A DNA stretch of 64,000 nucleotides from Sulfitobacter indolifex (GCF_022788655.1 NZ_CP084953.1:1-64000), one strand, 5' to 3'. Shown: positions 1-9,249, numbered from the stretch's first letter. The notes: generated from the letters alone by a model not told the origin. Made by a program: numbers and translations.

Positions 1-681
1 CTATGCGACGATCACAATCTCGGTCACATCGTCATCCACCGATTGACAGGCCGCGAGCACCTTTCGGTTCAGATGTGTCTGTACATAATTGCCATGAAAG
101 CGACTTGGCGCACTGAGGGTTAAACGCCCTCCTGCCCTGTCGACCCGCACAAGATTGCGAAGCCAACTTCCGTAAACATCCGGGGCTTCGCTGAATAAAA
201 TTGCCTGGGCCAACGCCCATTCCGTACCATCGCTTACATCTGGCGGTGGTATGTGGCCTTTTACCGGCAAGGGCACAACAGGGTTTTCCTCAGGCTTACC
301 GCTCATCCGCAGATCAAAATCGGGGCCCACATTGGGCCATTCCGTTTCGGTCGTGGCAAGCATGCGATCAAGGCCGAGCCCATATTCTGTTACTCTGCCC
401 CGCGCGCCCTGTCGCTTCACCACTAGCCAGCCAAGCCCCCGCAGCTTAGCCATCTCGCGTTTCACAGTGCGCTCATCCACTGCCCATAACCGAGCAATCT
501 CGCGTTGCCCCACGGCCAATTCATCGCGCGCCCAGTTGTAGCGCGCCGTCATCAAAGTGATCAACCGGAGCACCAAACGCTGGTCATGCTTATTGCGCGC
601 CAGTGCATATGCGCCTAATGCCGTAATGATATCATATTTGCGGGCAGCGTCGCGTTGACCTGCCGGTTTGACCAATTGCAT
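1..681 (-). CDS. DnaA-like plasmid replication initiator
   Basis: A 226-residue protein with a basic N-terminal half that looks like a winged helix (around residues 45-100, including VDERTVKREMAKL) and a C-terminal segment (about residues 165-215) resembling the compact DnaA-related domain of the Roseobacter DnaA-like plasmid initiators. It should bind the origin and recruit the replisome. It is far shorter than chromosomal DnaA and has no AAA+ Walker motifs. It is divergent from parAB across a 515-bp control region, the usual layout of DnaA-like replicons. The ATG at 681 is the natural start. The stop lies at the window edge (TAG at 1-3), so the gene is complete. The family is inferred from sequence resemblance and context. 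Confidence 0.78.
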   Translation of the reverse strand: MQLVKPAGQRDAARKYDIITALGAYALARNKHDQRLVLRLITLMTARYNWARDELAVGQREIARLWAVDERTVKREMAKLRGLGWLVVKRQGARGRVTEYGLGLDRMLATTETEWPNVGPDFDLRMSGKPEENPVVPLPVKGHIPPPDVSDGTEWALAQAILFSEAPDVYGSWLRNLVRVDRAGGRLTLSAPSRFHGNYVQTHLNRKVLAACQSVDDDVTEIVIVA

Positions 682-877
682 GGATGCCCTCTGGCTGCGC
701 GGCGCGCAGTTGCTCTGTACCTCGGATTAGATCTCTTGCCGGACCCCTGGTTGCGATGAAAGACACAACGCCTTTCCGACTTCTTCCTTAATTTGCGTCC
801 AAACCATCGATTCTGTCAAGAGGCCGATTTCATCGCGTCGCAAATCCTGATCTTAGAATATAGATTTTTGGGTATAT

Positions 878-967
878 AGGTATTTGGGGTCAGCCAATGC
901 GTCACCTATTTGCTGGAATATGTCCCCCAATATCTAGCATGGTGAGCTCTATTGTCCCCCTATATCC
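878..967. repeat. Three iteron-like 15-bp repeats
   Basis: TGTCCCCCAATATCT at 921-935 and TGTCCCCCTATATCC at 953-967 are direct copies 32 bp apart. The sequence at 878-892 reads TGACCCCAAATACCT on the other strand. They share TGWCCCCMWAT followed by an AT-rich tail. Position next to the initiator gene suggests binding sites for the initiator. Confidence 0.45.
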
Positions 968-1141
968 GGCGCGCCAATCATACGCACGTCCTAGCAGTAG
1001 GCCCAAAGGAAACACACCTGGTCCCCGTTTCTGATAGCATATGAATTTCCTTACTTTTAGATTATAGGGCTTTTCAACAAAGGCAACTTCGGCGTAAATC
1101 AGAGACGAGAAGTAATTAGCGTTCCGGTACTTTCGCAATTT

Positions 1142-1157
1142 GTTCCCCGCGGGGAAC
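1142..1157. promoter_or_regulatory. parS-like palindrome 1
   Basis: GTTCCCCGCGGGGAAC is a perfect 16-bp palindrome 40 bp upstream of parA, followed by a half site GGGGAAC at 1161-1167. The same 16-mer occurs twice more, both inside parB, and nowhere else noticed in the window. Perfect palindromes near parAB are the usual centromere type for these replicons, so ParB binding is the likely role. Confidence 0.75.
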
Positions 1158-1196
1158 CATGGGGAACAGCCACGGGCGCAGAAATGAGGGATAATC

Positions 1197-2492
1197 ATGT
1201 ACACCCACGCTGATTTGGCGAAATTGCAGGCCCAGTCACTTAAGATGCAAGGGTTCATCCGGCAGCAGACATATTCCCCCGAAATGGAGAAGACTTTGCG
1301 TCGCTTCTCAAGTTGGGAGGTCGCCGAGTTGATTCTCAAGATAAACCCCTCGACCTTTCGCGGCCGCCTTGCGGCGGATCCTTCCCTGCCTGAGGGGCAA
1401 GTAGAGGAAGAAGGCCGCCAGCGCTGGTACGCGTTGGAAGAGATCAATGAGCTGCGGCGGAAACTTAAGATAAAGGGCCGCTCCCTCATGCCAGCACGCC
1501 CCGCTGGCAAACGCGCAATCCGCGCTGCGATTGCGAACTTTAAAGGAGGTGCAGGCAAGAGTACCGTCGCATTACACTTTGCCCATGCCGCCGCCCTTGA
1601 TGGCTATCGCGTGCTCGCGGTGGACTTTGATCCGCAAGCGACGCTCAGCCATTCAATGGGCCTTTCTGACGTTTCTGAAGAGGTTACCGTCTGGGGGATT
1701 ATGGCCCGCGATCTGATCCGCGAGACCGAGCGCATAAACGCAACTTCTGGCGGGGCCGAGAGCGGAGCCGTCCTGCCCCAACGCAGGCTGCCGCCTTCGG
1801 TAACTGGCATGGGATTAAACGATCTGCGCGCCACCGATTTCATCAAGCCGACAAGCTGGCCTACCATCGACATTATCCCTAGCTGTGCCAACGCAGCTTT
1901 TGTCGAATTCGCCAGCGCCCAGTATCGGCATATGAACCCCGAATGGTCCTTCTTTGCGGCTGTGTCACGTTACCTTGACCAGCTGCCGGATGACGCTTAC
2001 GACCTTATCATTTTCGATTGCCCGCCCGCGATTGGATACCAATCGATGAACGCGGTGTTTGCGGCGGATGTGCTCTATATCCCCTCCGGTCCCGGCTATT
2101 GGGAGTATGACAGCACCACAAGTTTCATAGGTCAGCTCTCGGAAGCGTTGGAAGACTTGGGCCGGTTCCGCGGGCGGCTTCCGTCGGGCACCAATCCCGA
2201 CAAGGTCTTTGCGGATCTTCGTTTCTTGCTGACACGTTTTGAACCGAACAATGATCTGCACCGTGCGATGCAGTCAGCCTTTCATCAGGTTTTCAAGTCG
2301 CATGTGGCAGAGCATCCGATCGAGATGACCCGTGCGGTTGAACAATCGGGGCGCTTCCTGTCGTCAATTTATGAGATGGATTACCGACAGATGACGCGGG
2401 AAACATGGCGGCGGGCGCGGATATCCTTTGATCGCGCTTATGACGAATTCCAATCCACGCTCGTCAATGCGTGGGAAAAGCTGGAGGATTGA
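1197..2492 (+). CDS. parA: ParA partition ATPase
   Basis: A 431-residue ParA of the large plasmid type. The first ~105 residues form a DNA-binding or regulatory extension. They are followed by a deviant Walker A (FKGGAGKST, residues 115-123), Walker A' (VDFDPQATLS) and Walker B (LIIFDCPPAIGY). It should move plasmid copies apart by ATP-dependent nucleoid binding, with ParB bound at parS as partner. ATG 1197 follows a GAGGG ribosome-binding site. parB begins 4 bp after the stop, so the two are co-transcribed. The palindrome just upstream suggests autoregulation by ParA or ParB. Confidence 0.93.
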   Translation: MYTHADLAKLQAQSLKMQGFIRQQTYSPEMEKTLRRFSSWEVAELILKINPSTFRGRLAADPSLPEGQVEEEGRQRWYALEEINELRRKLKIKGRSLMPARPAGKRAIRAAIANFKGGAGKSTVALHFAHAAALDGYRVLAVDFDPQATLSHSMGLSDVSEEVTVWGIMARDLIRETERINATSGGAESGAVLPQRRLPPSVTGMGLNDLRATDFIKPTSWPTIDIIPSCANAAFVEFASAQYRHMNPEWSFFAAVSRYLDQLPDDAYDLIIFDCPPAIGYQSMNAVFAADVLYIPSGPGYWEYDSTTSFIGQLSEALEDLGRFRGRLPSGTNPDKVFADLRFLLTRFEPNNDLHRAMQSAFHQVFKSHVAEHPIEMTRAVEQSGRFLSSIYEMDYRQMTRETWRRARISFDRAYDEFQSTLVNAWEKLED

Positions 2493-2495
2493 TTA

Positions 2496-3623
2496 ATGGC
2501 TAAGAAACGCTCTGTCTTTGACATTAACTTTGAACTCGACGCAGAAGAGGAGGCGGCGGAGTTCCCCGCGGGGAACCAGCGCGCGCTTGAGACGAAGGCC
2601 TATAGCGTTCCAGGCCATCCGTTGCAAAACCACGAATCAGCCCCGCCGCGACGGGGGCCTATGGCCAGTGCGATTGCCGAAACTGCCGATGCCACCCGTG
2701 AACGCGACAACGCCGAAGCGGCAATCCGTGCAGAGAATGACGCCCTTGCCCATGAGCACGTGCGGCTCAAGAAGTTAGGTTTAATCACTGATTTGATCCA
2801 GACCTCTGAGGTGATGACATCCAAGCTGACCCGTGACCGTTCTGCCAACCTGGACCCTGAACTTGACGAGCTAAAAGAGTCTATCAAGGCGGTCGGGCTT
2901 TCGAATCCGATCCGTGTAGAGAAGACCGATGGTGGCTTTGAACTTATTCAAGGCTTCCGTAGGCTTTCGGCTTTTCGGCAGTTAGCAGAAGAAACCGGTG
3001 ATCCGCGCTACACCCGTATTCCCGCAGCCATGGTTCCCCGCGGGGAACCGTTGGTTGGGCTCTATCGCAAAATGGTGGATGAGAACCTAATCCGAAAGGA
3101 CCTGTCCTTTGGGGAAATGGCGCAACTTGCCTTGTCTTATTCGCGGGACGAAGGGATCGAAGTGGGGGAGGCGGTCTCGACGCTCTATGCCTCTGCGCTC
3201 AAACAAAAGCGGACCTACATTCGGCAGTTTGCCCGCATCCTGGAAGCTTTGGAAGGGACGGTGCGCTATCCTGAAGTGATCCCCCGCGCGTTAGGGCTTG
3301 ACCTTTATAAGTTGATCGATGGGCAGCCCGGAAGGGCAAGGGAACTTGCAGCACGGTTGCTTGCCGTTCCTGATCGGGACAAAGACGCAGAGATGGGGGT
3401 GTTTCGCGATGCGCTTGCCGGGCAGAAGAAATCAGGTGCGCGGGAGGTCAAATCAGTTTCCAAGACGTCACTGAAAATGGGCCGACCTGAAGGCCAAGCT
3501 CGTGTAACGGCATCAGACGGAAAACTCGAATTGCGGTTGGAGCGGGACTTTTCGGCGATTCCAAGGGCGCGGCTTCAGAAAGGCATTGAGGCATTCTTAG
3601 CCGCGCTTGACGACGAAGGTTGA
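2496..3623 (+). CDS. parB: ParB partition protein
   Basis: A 375-residue ParB-family centromere-binding protein. An acidic N-terminus is followed by a ParB/Srx nuclease-like fold (about residues 110-200) with the ENLIRKDLS segment, a helix-turn-helix region (about 200-260), and a C-terminal dimerisation part. The conserved GFRRLSAFR stretch near residue 150 is the family's CTP-binding type motif. It is the second gene of the parAB operon. The coding sequence itself contains two copies of the parS-like palindrome (2561-2576 and 3033-3048), so the gene body may serve as centromere. Confidence 0.92.
   Translation: MAKKRSVFDINFELDAEEEAAEFPAGNQRALETKAYSVPGHPLQNHESAPPRRGPMASAIAETADATRERDNAEAAIRAENDALAHEHVRLKKLGLITDLIQTSEVMTSKLTRDRSANLDPELDELKESIKAVGLSNPIRVEKTDGGFELIQGFRRLSAFRQLAEETGDPRYTRIPAAMVPRGEPLVGLYRKMVDENLIRKDLSFGEMAQLALSYSRDEGIEVGEAVSTLYASALKQKRTYIRQFARILEALEGTVRYPEVIPRALGLDLYKLIDGQPGRARELAARLLAVPDRDKDAEMGVFRDALAGQKKSGAREVKSVSKTSLKMGRPEGQARVTASDGKLELRLERDFSAIPRARLQKGIEAFLAALDDEG
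2561..2576. promoter_or_regulatory. parS-like palindrome 2, inside parB
   Basis: A perfect copy of GTTCCCCGCGGGGAAC within the start of parB, where it encodes part of the FPAGN stretch near residue 24. It is identical to the copy upstream of parA, which would be unlikely without selection on the DNA sequence. Confidence 0.72.
3033..3048. promoter_or_regulatory. parS-like palindrome 3, inside parB
   Basis: A third perfect copy, extended to 18 bp of dyad symmetry (3032-3049). It lies in the middle of parB and encodes VPRGEP in the nuclease-like domain. Confidence 0.72.
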
Positions 3624-4239
3624 CCGCGAGTTCCCTGCATAAATGGTGGCTAATCCTATGACCCAAAATGTAGTCATAGGCTGCACAGACATGAGGCGAT
3701 CTGATATACGCCACGCTTACAACGCGGGGCATCTGGGAATGCGGCGGCCATTTGGGGTGCAAACGAAGTGCCGAACTGAAATCAATTCTGGCGAAATCGA
3801 GCCATTATTCGAAAGGATGTACGGGCAAATTTTCTTTTGTAGGTCCGGCAGATCGTGATCTCGCACCAACCAGTTTTGGCACTGAAGTAAGCAACACACC
3901 TTGCTACATCAGCTTGATTCTGTTGCCAGAATCAGGTGTGCCTTTAGGCGATACCCGCGGCCACGATAGCGGCCTTAAGCACAGACGGCCGTGCATCCTC
4001 AACTTGATCCTTCTCAACACACCGCCACGTGGTGGTCTTTGCAATCAGAGGGGAAACCCCTTAAGCTTCGTTCTAAGCTAGACAAGATAGAAGACGCGTG
4101 TTGGTGCTGACCGATAGGGCAGGGGTGTGCCTAATATGGCATTAGAGCCCAATGCGTAATCAGTTTTTGGCACAAAGCTTGTCGGTGTTGTCTACGGTCG
4201 ACGTCATGCCATAGGTGCACGCCAGAGCCTCTATGTACG
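3624..4239. other. Gene-free region after parB
   Basis: About 600 bp with only short overlapping frames of no recognisable product. I see no clear hairpin terminator after parB, no palindrome copy and no repeat. The right edge runs into the truncated end of a dead IS3-type element. Confidence 0.5.
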
Positions 4240-4992
4240 ATATTTCATTCTCTGCAATTCTGTCGAGCTCACGGGCCACTCGCTCGCCTGACAGCGACGT
4301 ATCGACGACCACAGCCAGACATTAGCGACTGAAGTCATCAATCACCTTCTGCACGCGGAACCGGCGCCCGCAGGACAGGCTGTCAGACACGAAGTCCAGT
4401 GACCATCTTTGATTTGAGCCCTGCGGGAGTGCCATTGGCGCTCTGGTGCCGACTGCACGCTTGCGTCCGCTGCGCTTACGAACGGTTAACCCTTCTTCGC
4501 GGTAGATCTGATACAGCTTCTTCCAGTTCACATCCTAGCCCTCGCGTTTAAGCAAGATGTGCAATCGACGATAACGAAACCCGCGCCACTCAGACACCAG
4601 TTCTTTCAGCCTGCCTCGCAGTTCGGTGTCCGCAGGCCGCTTCGACACACGTCGATAAACGCGTGGATCGATACCCGCCAAGGCGCGGGCCCGTTTTTAA
4701 TTGTATTGCTTTTCTATCATGGCCTATCTCGCAGCTTTACGTCGCGCCCCGGGCCTCAAAAGTTTTTTCTCAATATCCCCTTGAGCGTGGACACATCCAT
4801 CATCTGCTCGGCCAATAGCTTCTTCAGCTTTCTTGCGTCCGACACTTCCATCCCGCCTTACTTGGACCGCCGTTTATAAAACGTCGCATCGCTGACACCG
4901 TGCTTGCGGCATAGCTCCTCTGCGCCACGCCCCGCCTAATGCTCTTTCAATATCCCAATAATCTGTTCTTCGCTGAAACGGCTTCTCTTCAT
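4240..4992 (-). mobile_element. Degenerate IS3-family element (orfA and orfB pseudogenes)
   Basis: Reading the minus strand from ATG 4992 gives a typical OrfA: MKRSRFSEEQIIGILKEH, a stop, then AGRGAEELCRKHGVSDATF, and another stop. OrfB follows (about 4705 down to 4244) with RRLHILLKREG, a stop, NWKKLYQIYREEGLTVRKR, the catalytic-core stretch NQRWSLDFVSD, then DDFSR, a stop, and VARELDRIAEN, where homology ends. At least four stops and a missing OrfB C-terminus (including the last acidic catalytic residue) show a dead element. Terminal inverted repeats were not found. Confidence 0.85.
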
Positions 4993-5290
4993 CGTCTGTT
5001 TCTTCAGTTGGAGAACAGAATAACCCTAAACGCCGGACATTTCAGGAGAGCAGGTCACACCCTGTTTGATTCTAATGGATGCGGATTTCGTTTGTTTTCT
5101 GTCATGGCACTAGGCTTTTTAAAATATGCCCGATAATGTAAACTTATTGGACATAAGCAGAGACGGAAAGGTGGGGCGGTTATTCGAAGATCGACTGGCC
5201 ATAAGCGCCGTTGCTATGTAAGCTAACCGTATGGATATTGGCACCGATGCGCCGTGCGCGAGTCTCAAAAATTTACCGCTTATACCGCCT

Positions 5291-6115
5291 TAGGTCACCT
5301 CTGGGCGAGCGGAAAACATTGAAGATGTGTCTTTCTTGTAAGGTGCGGTGCTGGCACATCTCCATCTGACATCAAAGCGTAAGGATGTGCCACAGGCTTT
5401 GTGGCGGGAGCGCTTCGCTTTGCGCGCGGCCGAAAGCTGCATGGTTTTTTCAGGGCGGCCGGAACGGGCAGGGGAGCTGCGCGATGCCGTTCATTTCCTG
5501 CGTCCTGGAGACTAGCCTGGGCCGGCTGGGGAAGTCTTTATGACTTGGCGGAGCGTGGTGAGGCGGCCGGTGTCGGTCAGCGTTCTGTGCCGCGCTCTAC
5601 CGATCCTGGAGCAGAGCCAGATTGCCACATGGCTTAATGCGGGGCAGGGGGCGCCGGTCTTCCGCGCGGCGATGGTGCTGGAGACGGTTCTTATGGAGGC
5701 ACCGCAGGCAGAAGTGCCGGCGCTGATCTTGGCGGAGGCTTTCCTCGCTCAGTCGCTCGGGTGGAAACATCTCGTCCCATTGCTGGCCCCGGGCCAAAAA
5801 CGTGCGGACCTGCGCAGACAAGGTGATGACCTTCGCCTCGCCTGTCATCGAGCCCTCATTGCTTCGGCGGTCGAGTCGGCAAGCATCACTGCCAGTCTCA
5901 CGCGGCGGACAGAGCATGTTAAAGCGGTGGCGCCGAAGCTGCGCGCCAAGGGGGCAGGAAAAGCTGGCGAGATTTTTTTGACCTGCGATGCCGTCGCCGC
6001 AGCGGCGCTGCCCTTGCCGCCCCGCGCTGCGCGGCGGCTTTGCGACCGGCTTGTGGAGCTGGGTACTGTCCGCGAACTTACTGGCCGCGACACGTTCCGG
6101 CTCTACGGAGTATAG
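5291..6115 (+). pseudogene. DUF1403 family protein, broken by stops
   Basis: A single plus-strand frame reads like a DUF1403 protein from about 5294 to the TAG at 6113-6115. It is interrupted by TAG 5291-5293, TAA 5339-5341 (EDVSFL, stop, GAVLAHLHL) and TAG 5513-5515 (HFLRPGD, stop, PGPAGEVF). The remaining open part, 191 residues from ATG 5540, keeps the family C-terminus (KRADLRRQGDDLRLACHRA and RLCDRLVELGTVRELTGRD). The function of DUF1403 is unknown. The ScpB-like gene follows after 1 bp, an arrangement I associate with Rhodobacteraceae plasmids. A C-terminal fragment could still be translated from ATG 5540. Confidence 0.8.
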
Positions 6116-6116
6116 T

Positions 6117-6728
6117 ATGGCGAAGGATCGATCTGGGTCAGAGCTTGACTGCGAGCTTGCTGATCTTCCGCCAGAGCTGCGCTGGCGTGAATGGATGCGA
6201 CGGATCGAAGCTGTGCTTTTTGCCTCTGCTTCACCTGTGCCGCGCGAGGATTTGGCGCGGGTGGTAGGGCAGGAGGCGGCAGTCGATCTGCTCATCGAGG
6301 ACCTTACCACCGATCTCAACGGACGCGCGTTCGAAGTCGTTAAGGTGGCGGGTGGCTGGATAATGCGCACGCGATCTGCCTACGCCCCCGCAATCCGCGC
6401 GGCGGCTGAGGTGGGGGATCAGCTGCTCGACCTGAATGAATTCGACGTGGCGGTGCTGGCTGCGATCGCCTATCACCAGCCGATCACCCGCGACGGGCTG
6501 AGGGATATTGTCGGGAAAGAGATCAGCCGCGATTTGATTGATCGGCTCCATGCGCGGGATCTGATCGGTACTGGACCACGCTCGCCGAAACGTGGCGCGC
6601 CTTATACCTTCGTGACTACAGAGCAGTTCCTCGTCGCATTTAATCTGGAGACTTTGCGCGATCTGCCAGACAAGGAACAGTTGGAAGACGCGGGCTTCAC
6701 TGCAGATAGCGACGAGGCTGACATATAA
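6117..6728 (+). CDS. ScpB-like SMC-associated winged-helix protein
   Basis: A 203-residue protein with the two winged-helix domains of ScpB: about residues 20-85 (RRIEAVLFASASPVPREDL) and 100-175 (LNEFDVAVLAAIAYHQPITR, then RDLIDRLHARDLIGTG). Chromosomal ScpB bridges the SMC ATPase and the ScpA kleisin in chromosome condensation. Here no scpA or smc lies nearby, so a plasmid-specific role in maintenance or silencing is possible but unproven. ATG 6117 lies 1 bp after the broken DUF1403 gene, and the two were probably one operon. A longer upstream start would run into DUF1403 and is not favoured. Confidence 0.82.
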   Translation: MAKDRSGSELDCELADLPPELRWREWMRRIEAVLFASASPVPREDLARVVGQEAAVDLLIEDLTTDLNGRAFEVVKVAGGWIMRTRSAYAPAIRAAAEVGDQLLDLNEFDVAVLAAIAYHQPITRDGLRDIVGKEISRDLIDRLHARDLIGTGPRSPKRGAPYTFVTTEQFLVAFNLETLRDLPDKEQLEDAGFTADSDEADI

Positions 6729-7496
6729 ACCCTTTTTGCAAACCATTTGCTTTGTGAAGGTTTTTAGTTGAAAACAATCTCAGGGTGTCAGGTGACGCCC
6801 CATTCTACTGAGGCTTGAACTTCATGGGCCTCAGTAAACTGCGGCGGCCTTCAGTCCAATCCCTGGCGCTTGGGGGTCGCCGCCTTTCTTCCCGCACCCA
6901 AAGCGTATCAGGTTGGGCATACCGGTGAAAACCTGCCACCATAATTGCATTTTCCTAAAGCGCACGTATATGCATTTTGTGGATGACAGTTGTGGTTCAT
7001 TCACGCCGGTGCATCCTCCCTGTAGCACCGAATAACTGCGGCGACCCTTTCCCTCTTATACCCCAGGTGGGTCGTCGCCACTTTTTCTGCAGACTGCGCT
7101 GCCTGCGCGAGCCGAAACAAGTACACAGGGTGAGTTTACCCCCAGTATGATAGCCTCGTTTGGTGTGCGTGTAGAGACTGGCAACCAATTTAGAGGTGAC
7201 ATCGGCTCGGTATCAGGGCCGCTTTTCGGGGAATATTTCGCGCAGTTCACCATCACCGAAACCTTAGGAGGCAGGCTTGATTGCCCATTTTCCCTGTCCC
7301 TCAGAATAGCGTTCGAAACGGTCCGTGATATAGAGTGGAACCCATGGTGTCCTTGGATTTGGGCTTAAATAGTTCTCGGTAATGGTGCGGCTTTGTCCGG
7401 AAGATGCCTGCTCATCCGGCTTGCAAATCGGTAAGAATCTGTTTGATTGGTTAAGTAACTATTCGCGTTAAACACGAACAGACCAGAGGATAGACC
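6729..7496. other. Gene-free region with two diverged hairpin repeats
   Basis: About 770 bp without a convincing gene. Two similar units, near 6837-6889 and 7029-7088, each start with AACTGCGGCG and end with GGTCGYCGCC plus a T-rich stretch, so each can fold on itself. A separate small dyad (ACTGAGGC ... GCCTCAGT) lies near 6809-6836. The last ~45 bp hold the leader of the downstream binding-protein gene, with an AGAGGA ribosome-binding site before ATG 7497. Confidence 0.4.
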
Positions 7497-9215
7497 ATGC
7501 GGTTCATAGCACATTTACTCGGAGCAACCTCGATGACCTTGCTGTCATCATCTATGGCGTTTGCCCAAGAGGGCGAGCGCGGTCGCGATGATCAACTCAA
7601 CATTATCTACTGGCAAGCGCCCTCTATCTTGAACCCCTATCTATCCGGCGGTGTGAAAGAGCGCGATGCTTCCAGCATGGTGCTTGAGCCTTTGGCCAAC
7701 GCGGACGAAAAGGGCGAGCTTGTTCCGAAACTGGCGGTCGAAATCCCAACGGTCGAGAACGGCGGCATGACCGAAGACTTAACGGCCATTACTTGGAAAC
7801 TGAAAGAAGGGGTGACTTGGTCAGATGGAACACCTGTAACAGCCGACGATGTAAAATTCACGGCAGATTACTGTATGAACCCGGAAGGCGGCTGCGCTCA
7901 GCTTTCAAAGTTCAATGACGTCAAGAATGTCGAAGTCATTGATGATCGCACGATAACAATCCATTTCGATGAACCGAAACCTTACCCATATCTGCCTTTC
8001 GTCGGGGCGGCCTCGCCCATCCTTCAGGCTGCCCAGTTCGCGGACTGCACAGGTGCGCAGGCGCCGAGTTGCACAGAGGAGAACTTCAACCCGATTGGCA
8101 GCGGCCCCTTTGTGGTGACGGACTTCCGTCCCAACGACTCGATCCAGCTTGTTGCAAACGACAATTATCGTGATCCAAGCAAGCCCGCCTTTGCTAAGCT
8201 AAACTTTAAAGGCGGTGGAGACGCCGTTTCAGCCGCGCGCGCCGTAATGGAAACCGGTGAGTTTGATTACGCATGGGATTTGTTGATGGCACCTGACGTG
8301 CTACAAACAATCGCAGAGGGCGGTACGGGAAAGCCTATCTTTGAGTTCGGTCCCCTTGTCGAGCGGATCGAAATCAACATGACGAACCCTTCCCCGGACC
8401 TGCCGCCGGAAACGCGAGCCACGGTTGAGGAGCCACATCCGTTCCTGACAGACCGGCGCGTTCGGCAAGCCATGAGCATGGCAATCGACCGCGGCTTGCT
8501 CAACGAAATCGGTTACGGTCAGGCAGGTCGGCCAACCTGCAATCTGGTTCCCGCACCGCCGATTTATAGCTCTGACAACACCGAATGTATGACGCAGGAT
8601 TTGGACGCTGCGAAAGCACTTTTGGATGAAGCAGGCTGGCAGGACGAAGACGGGGACGGCGTACGCGAGAAAGGCGGTATGCGACTGTCGATCGTGTTTC
8701 AGACCTCTACCAACGCCGTGCGTCAAGACTTTCAGGCGCTTATCAAAGACTGGTGGAACCAGATTGGTATTGAGGTCGAACTGCGCAACATCGACGCATC
8801 GGTCTTTTTCGGCGGCGATCCCGGCAGCCCCGACACGTTCCCCAAGTTCTATGCCGATGTCGAGATGTATGCGAACCTCTATGACGGCACCGACCCGCAA
8901 GCCTATCTCGCGCAGCGCCGTTGTGGGAATGAGCCAAAACCATCAACACAGTGGCAGGGCGAGAATATTAACCGCTTTTGCGACGAGGAATATGACACGC
9001 TTCTCGATGAGCTATCTCGCACCAGCAAGATCGAAGAGCGGGCGCGTCTGGTTAAACGTCTGAACGACATTATCACCACCGAAAGCAAATCCATGTTGCC
9101 GCTAATCAACCGCGCAGCGGTTGCCGCACAGGGCAACACCCTTGGTGGCGTAAAGCTGAACGCTTGGGACAGTGACCTGTGGAACGTTGCCGATTGGTAT
9201 CGCACCGACGGTTAA
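7497..9215 (+). CDS. Peptide-type ABC substrate-binding protein (SBP_bac_5), orphan
   Basis: A 572-residue periplasmic binding protein of the DppA/OppA family. It has a Sec signal peptide (about residues 1-23, ending SMAFAQ), the early family pattern NPYLSGGVKERDASSMVLEP, and TWSDGTPVTADDVKFTADY at about residues 104-122. Family members bind peptides, opines, nickel or other cations. It has extra cysteines (CMNPEGGC, CTGAQAPSC) that could form disulfides. No permease or ATPase lies beside it, so it may feed a transporter elsewhere. It converges on the amine-oxidation unit (9281-11884), which suggests but does not prove a shared amine or peptide substrate. An AGAGGA site supports ATG 7497. Confidence 0.9.
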   Translation: MRFIAHLLGATSMTLLSSSMAFAQEGERGRDDQLNIIYWQAPSILNPYLSGGVKERDASSMVLEPLANADEKGELVPKLAVEIPTVENGGMTEDLTAITWKLKEGVTWSDGTPVTADDVKFTADYCMNPEGGCAQLSKFNDVKNVEVIDDRTITIHFDEPKPYPYLPFVGAASPILQAAQFADCTGAQAPSCTEENFNPIGSGPFVVTDFRPNDSIQLVANDNYRDPSKPAFAKLNFKGGGDAVSAARAVMETGEFDYAWDLLMAPDVLQTIAEGGTGKPIFEFGPLVERIEINMTNPSPDLPPETRATVEEPHPFLTDRRVRQAMSMAIDRGLLNEIGYGQAGRPTCNLVPAPPIYSSDNTECMTQDLDAAKALLDEAGWQDEDGDGVREKGGMRLSIVFQTSTNAVRQDFQALIKDWWNQIGIEVELRNIDASVFFGGDPGSPDTFPKFYADVEMYANLYDGTDPQAYLAQRRCGNEPKPSTQWQGENINRFCDEEYDTLLDELSRTSKIEERARLVKRLNDIITTESKSMLPLINRAAVAAQGNTLGGVKLNAWDSDLWNVADWYRTDG

Positions 9216-9221
9216 ACGCAA

Positions 9222-9249
9222 AAGCGGTGGCCCCTTCGGGCCACCGCTT
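9222..9249. terminator. Bidirectional terminator hairpin
   Basis: A 12-bp perfect stem (AAGCGGTGGCCC / GGGCCACCGCTT) with a CTTC loop lies between two convergent genes, 7 bp after the binding-protein stop. An A-rich side and a T-containing side fit use in both directions. Confidence 0.8.

Larger units (their letters stand above)
682..1196. other. Candidate origin and control region between initiator and parA
   Basis: This 515-bp gene-free region separates the divergent initiator and parA genes. It has an AT-rich patch near 850-890, three iteron-like 15-mers (878-892 inverted, 921-935, 953-967), one perfect parS-like palindrome (1142-1157) and a half site (GGGGAAC, 1161-1167). A reading frame antisense to early parA crosses its right part but has no recognisable product. 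Calling it the replication origin is an inference from position and repeats. Confidence 0.55.

Noticed and set aside
902..1558. 218-codon open frame on the minus strand across the parA start
   Set aside because: Antisense to parA and the control region, with no family pattern or ribosome-binding site; parA is clearly the real gene.
5401..5637. Separate small gene before DUF1403
   Set aside because: It is an out-of-frame reading of the same DUF1403 pseudogene; the true frame with stops explains the region.
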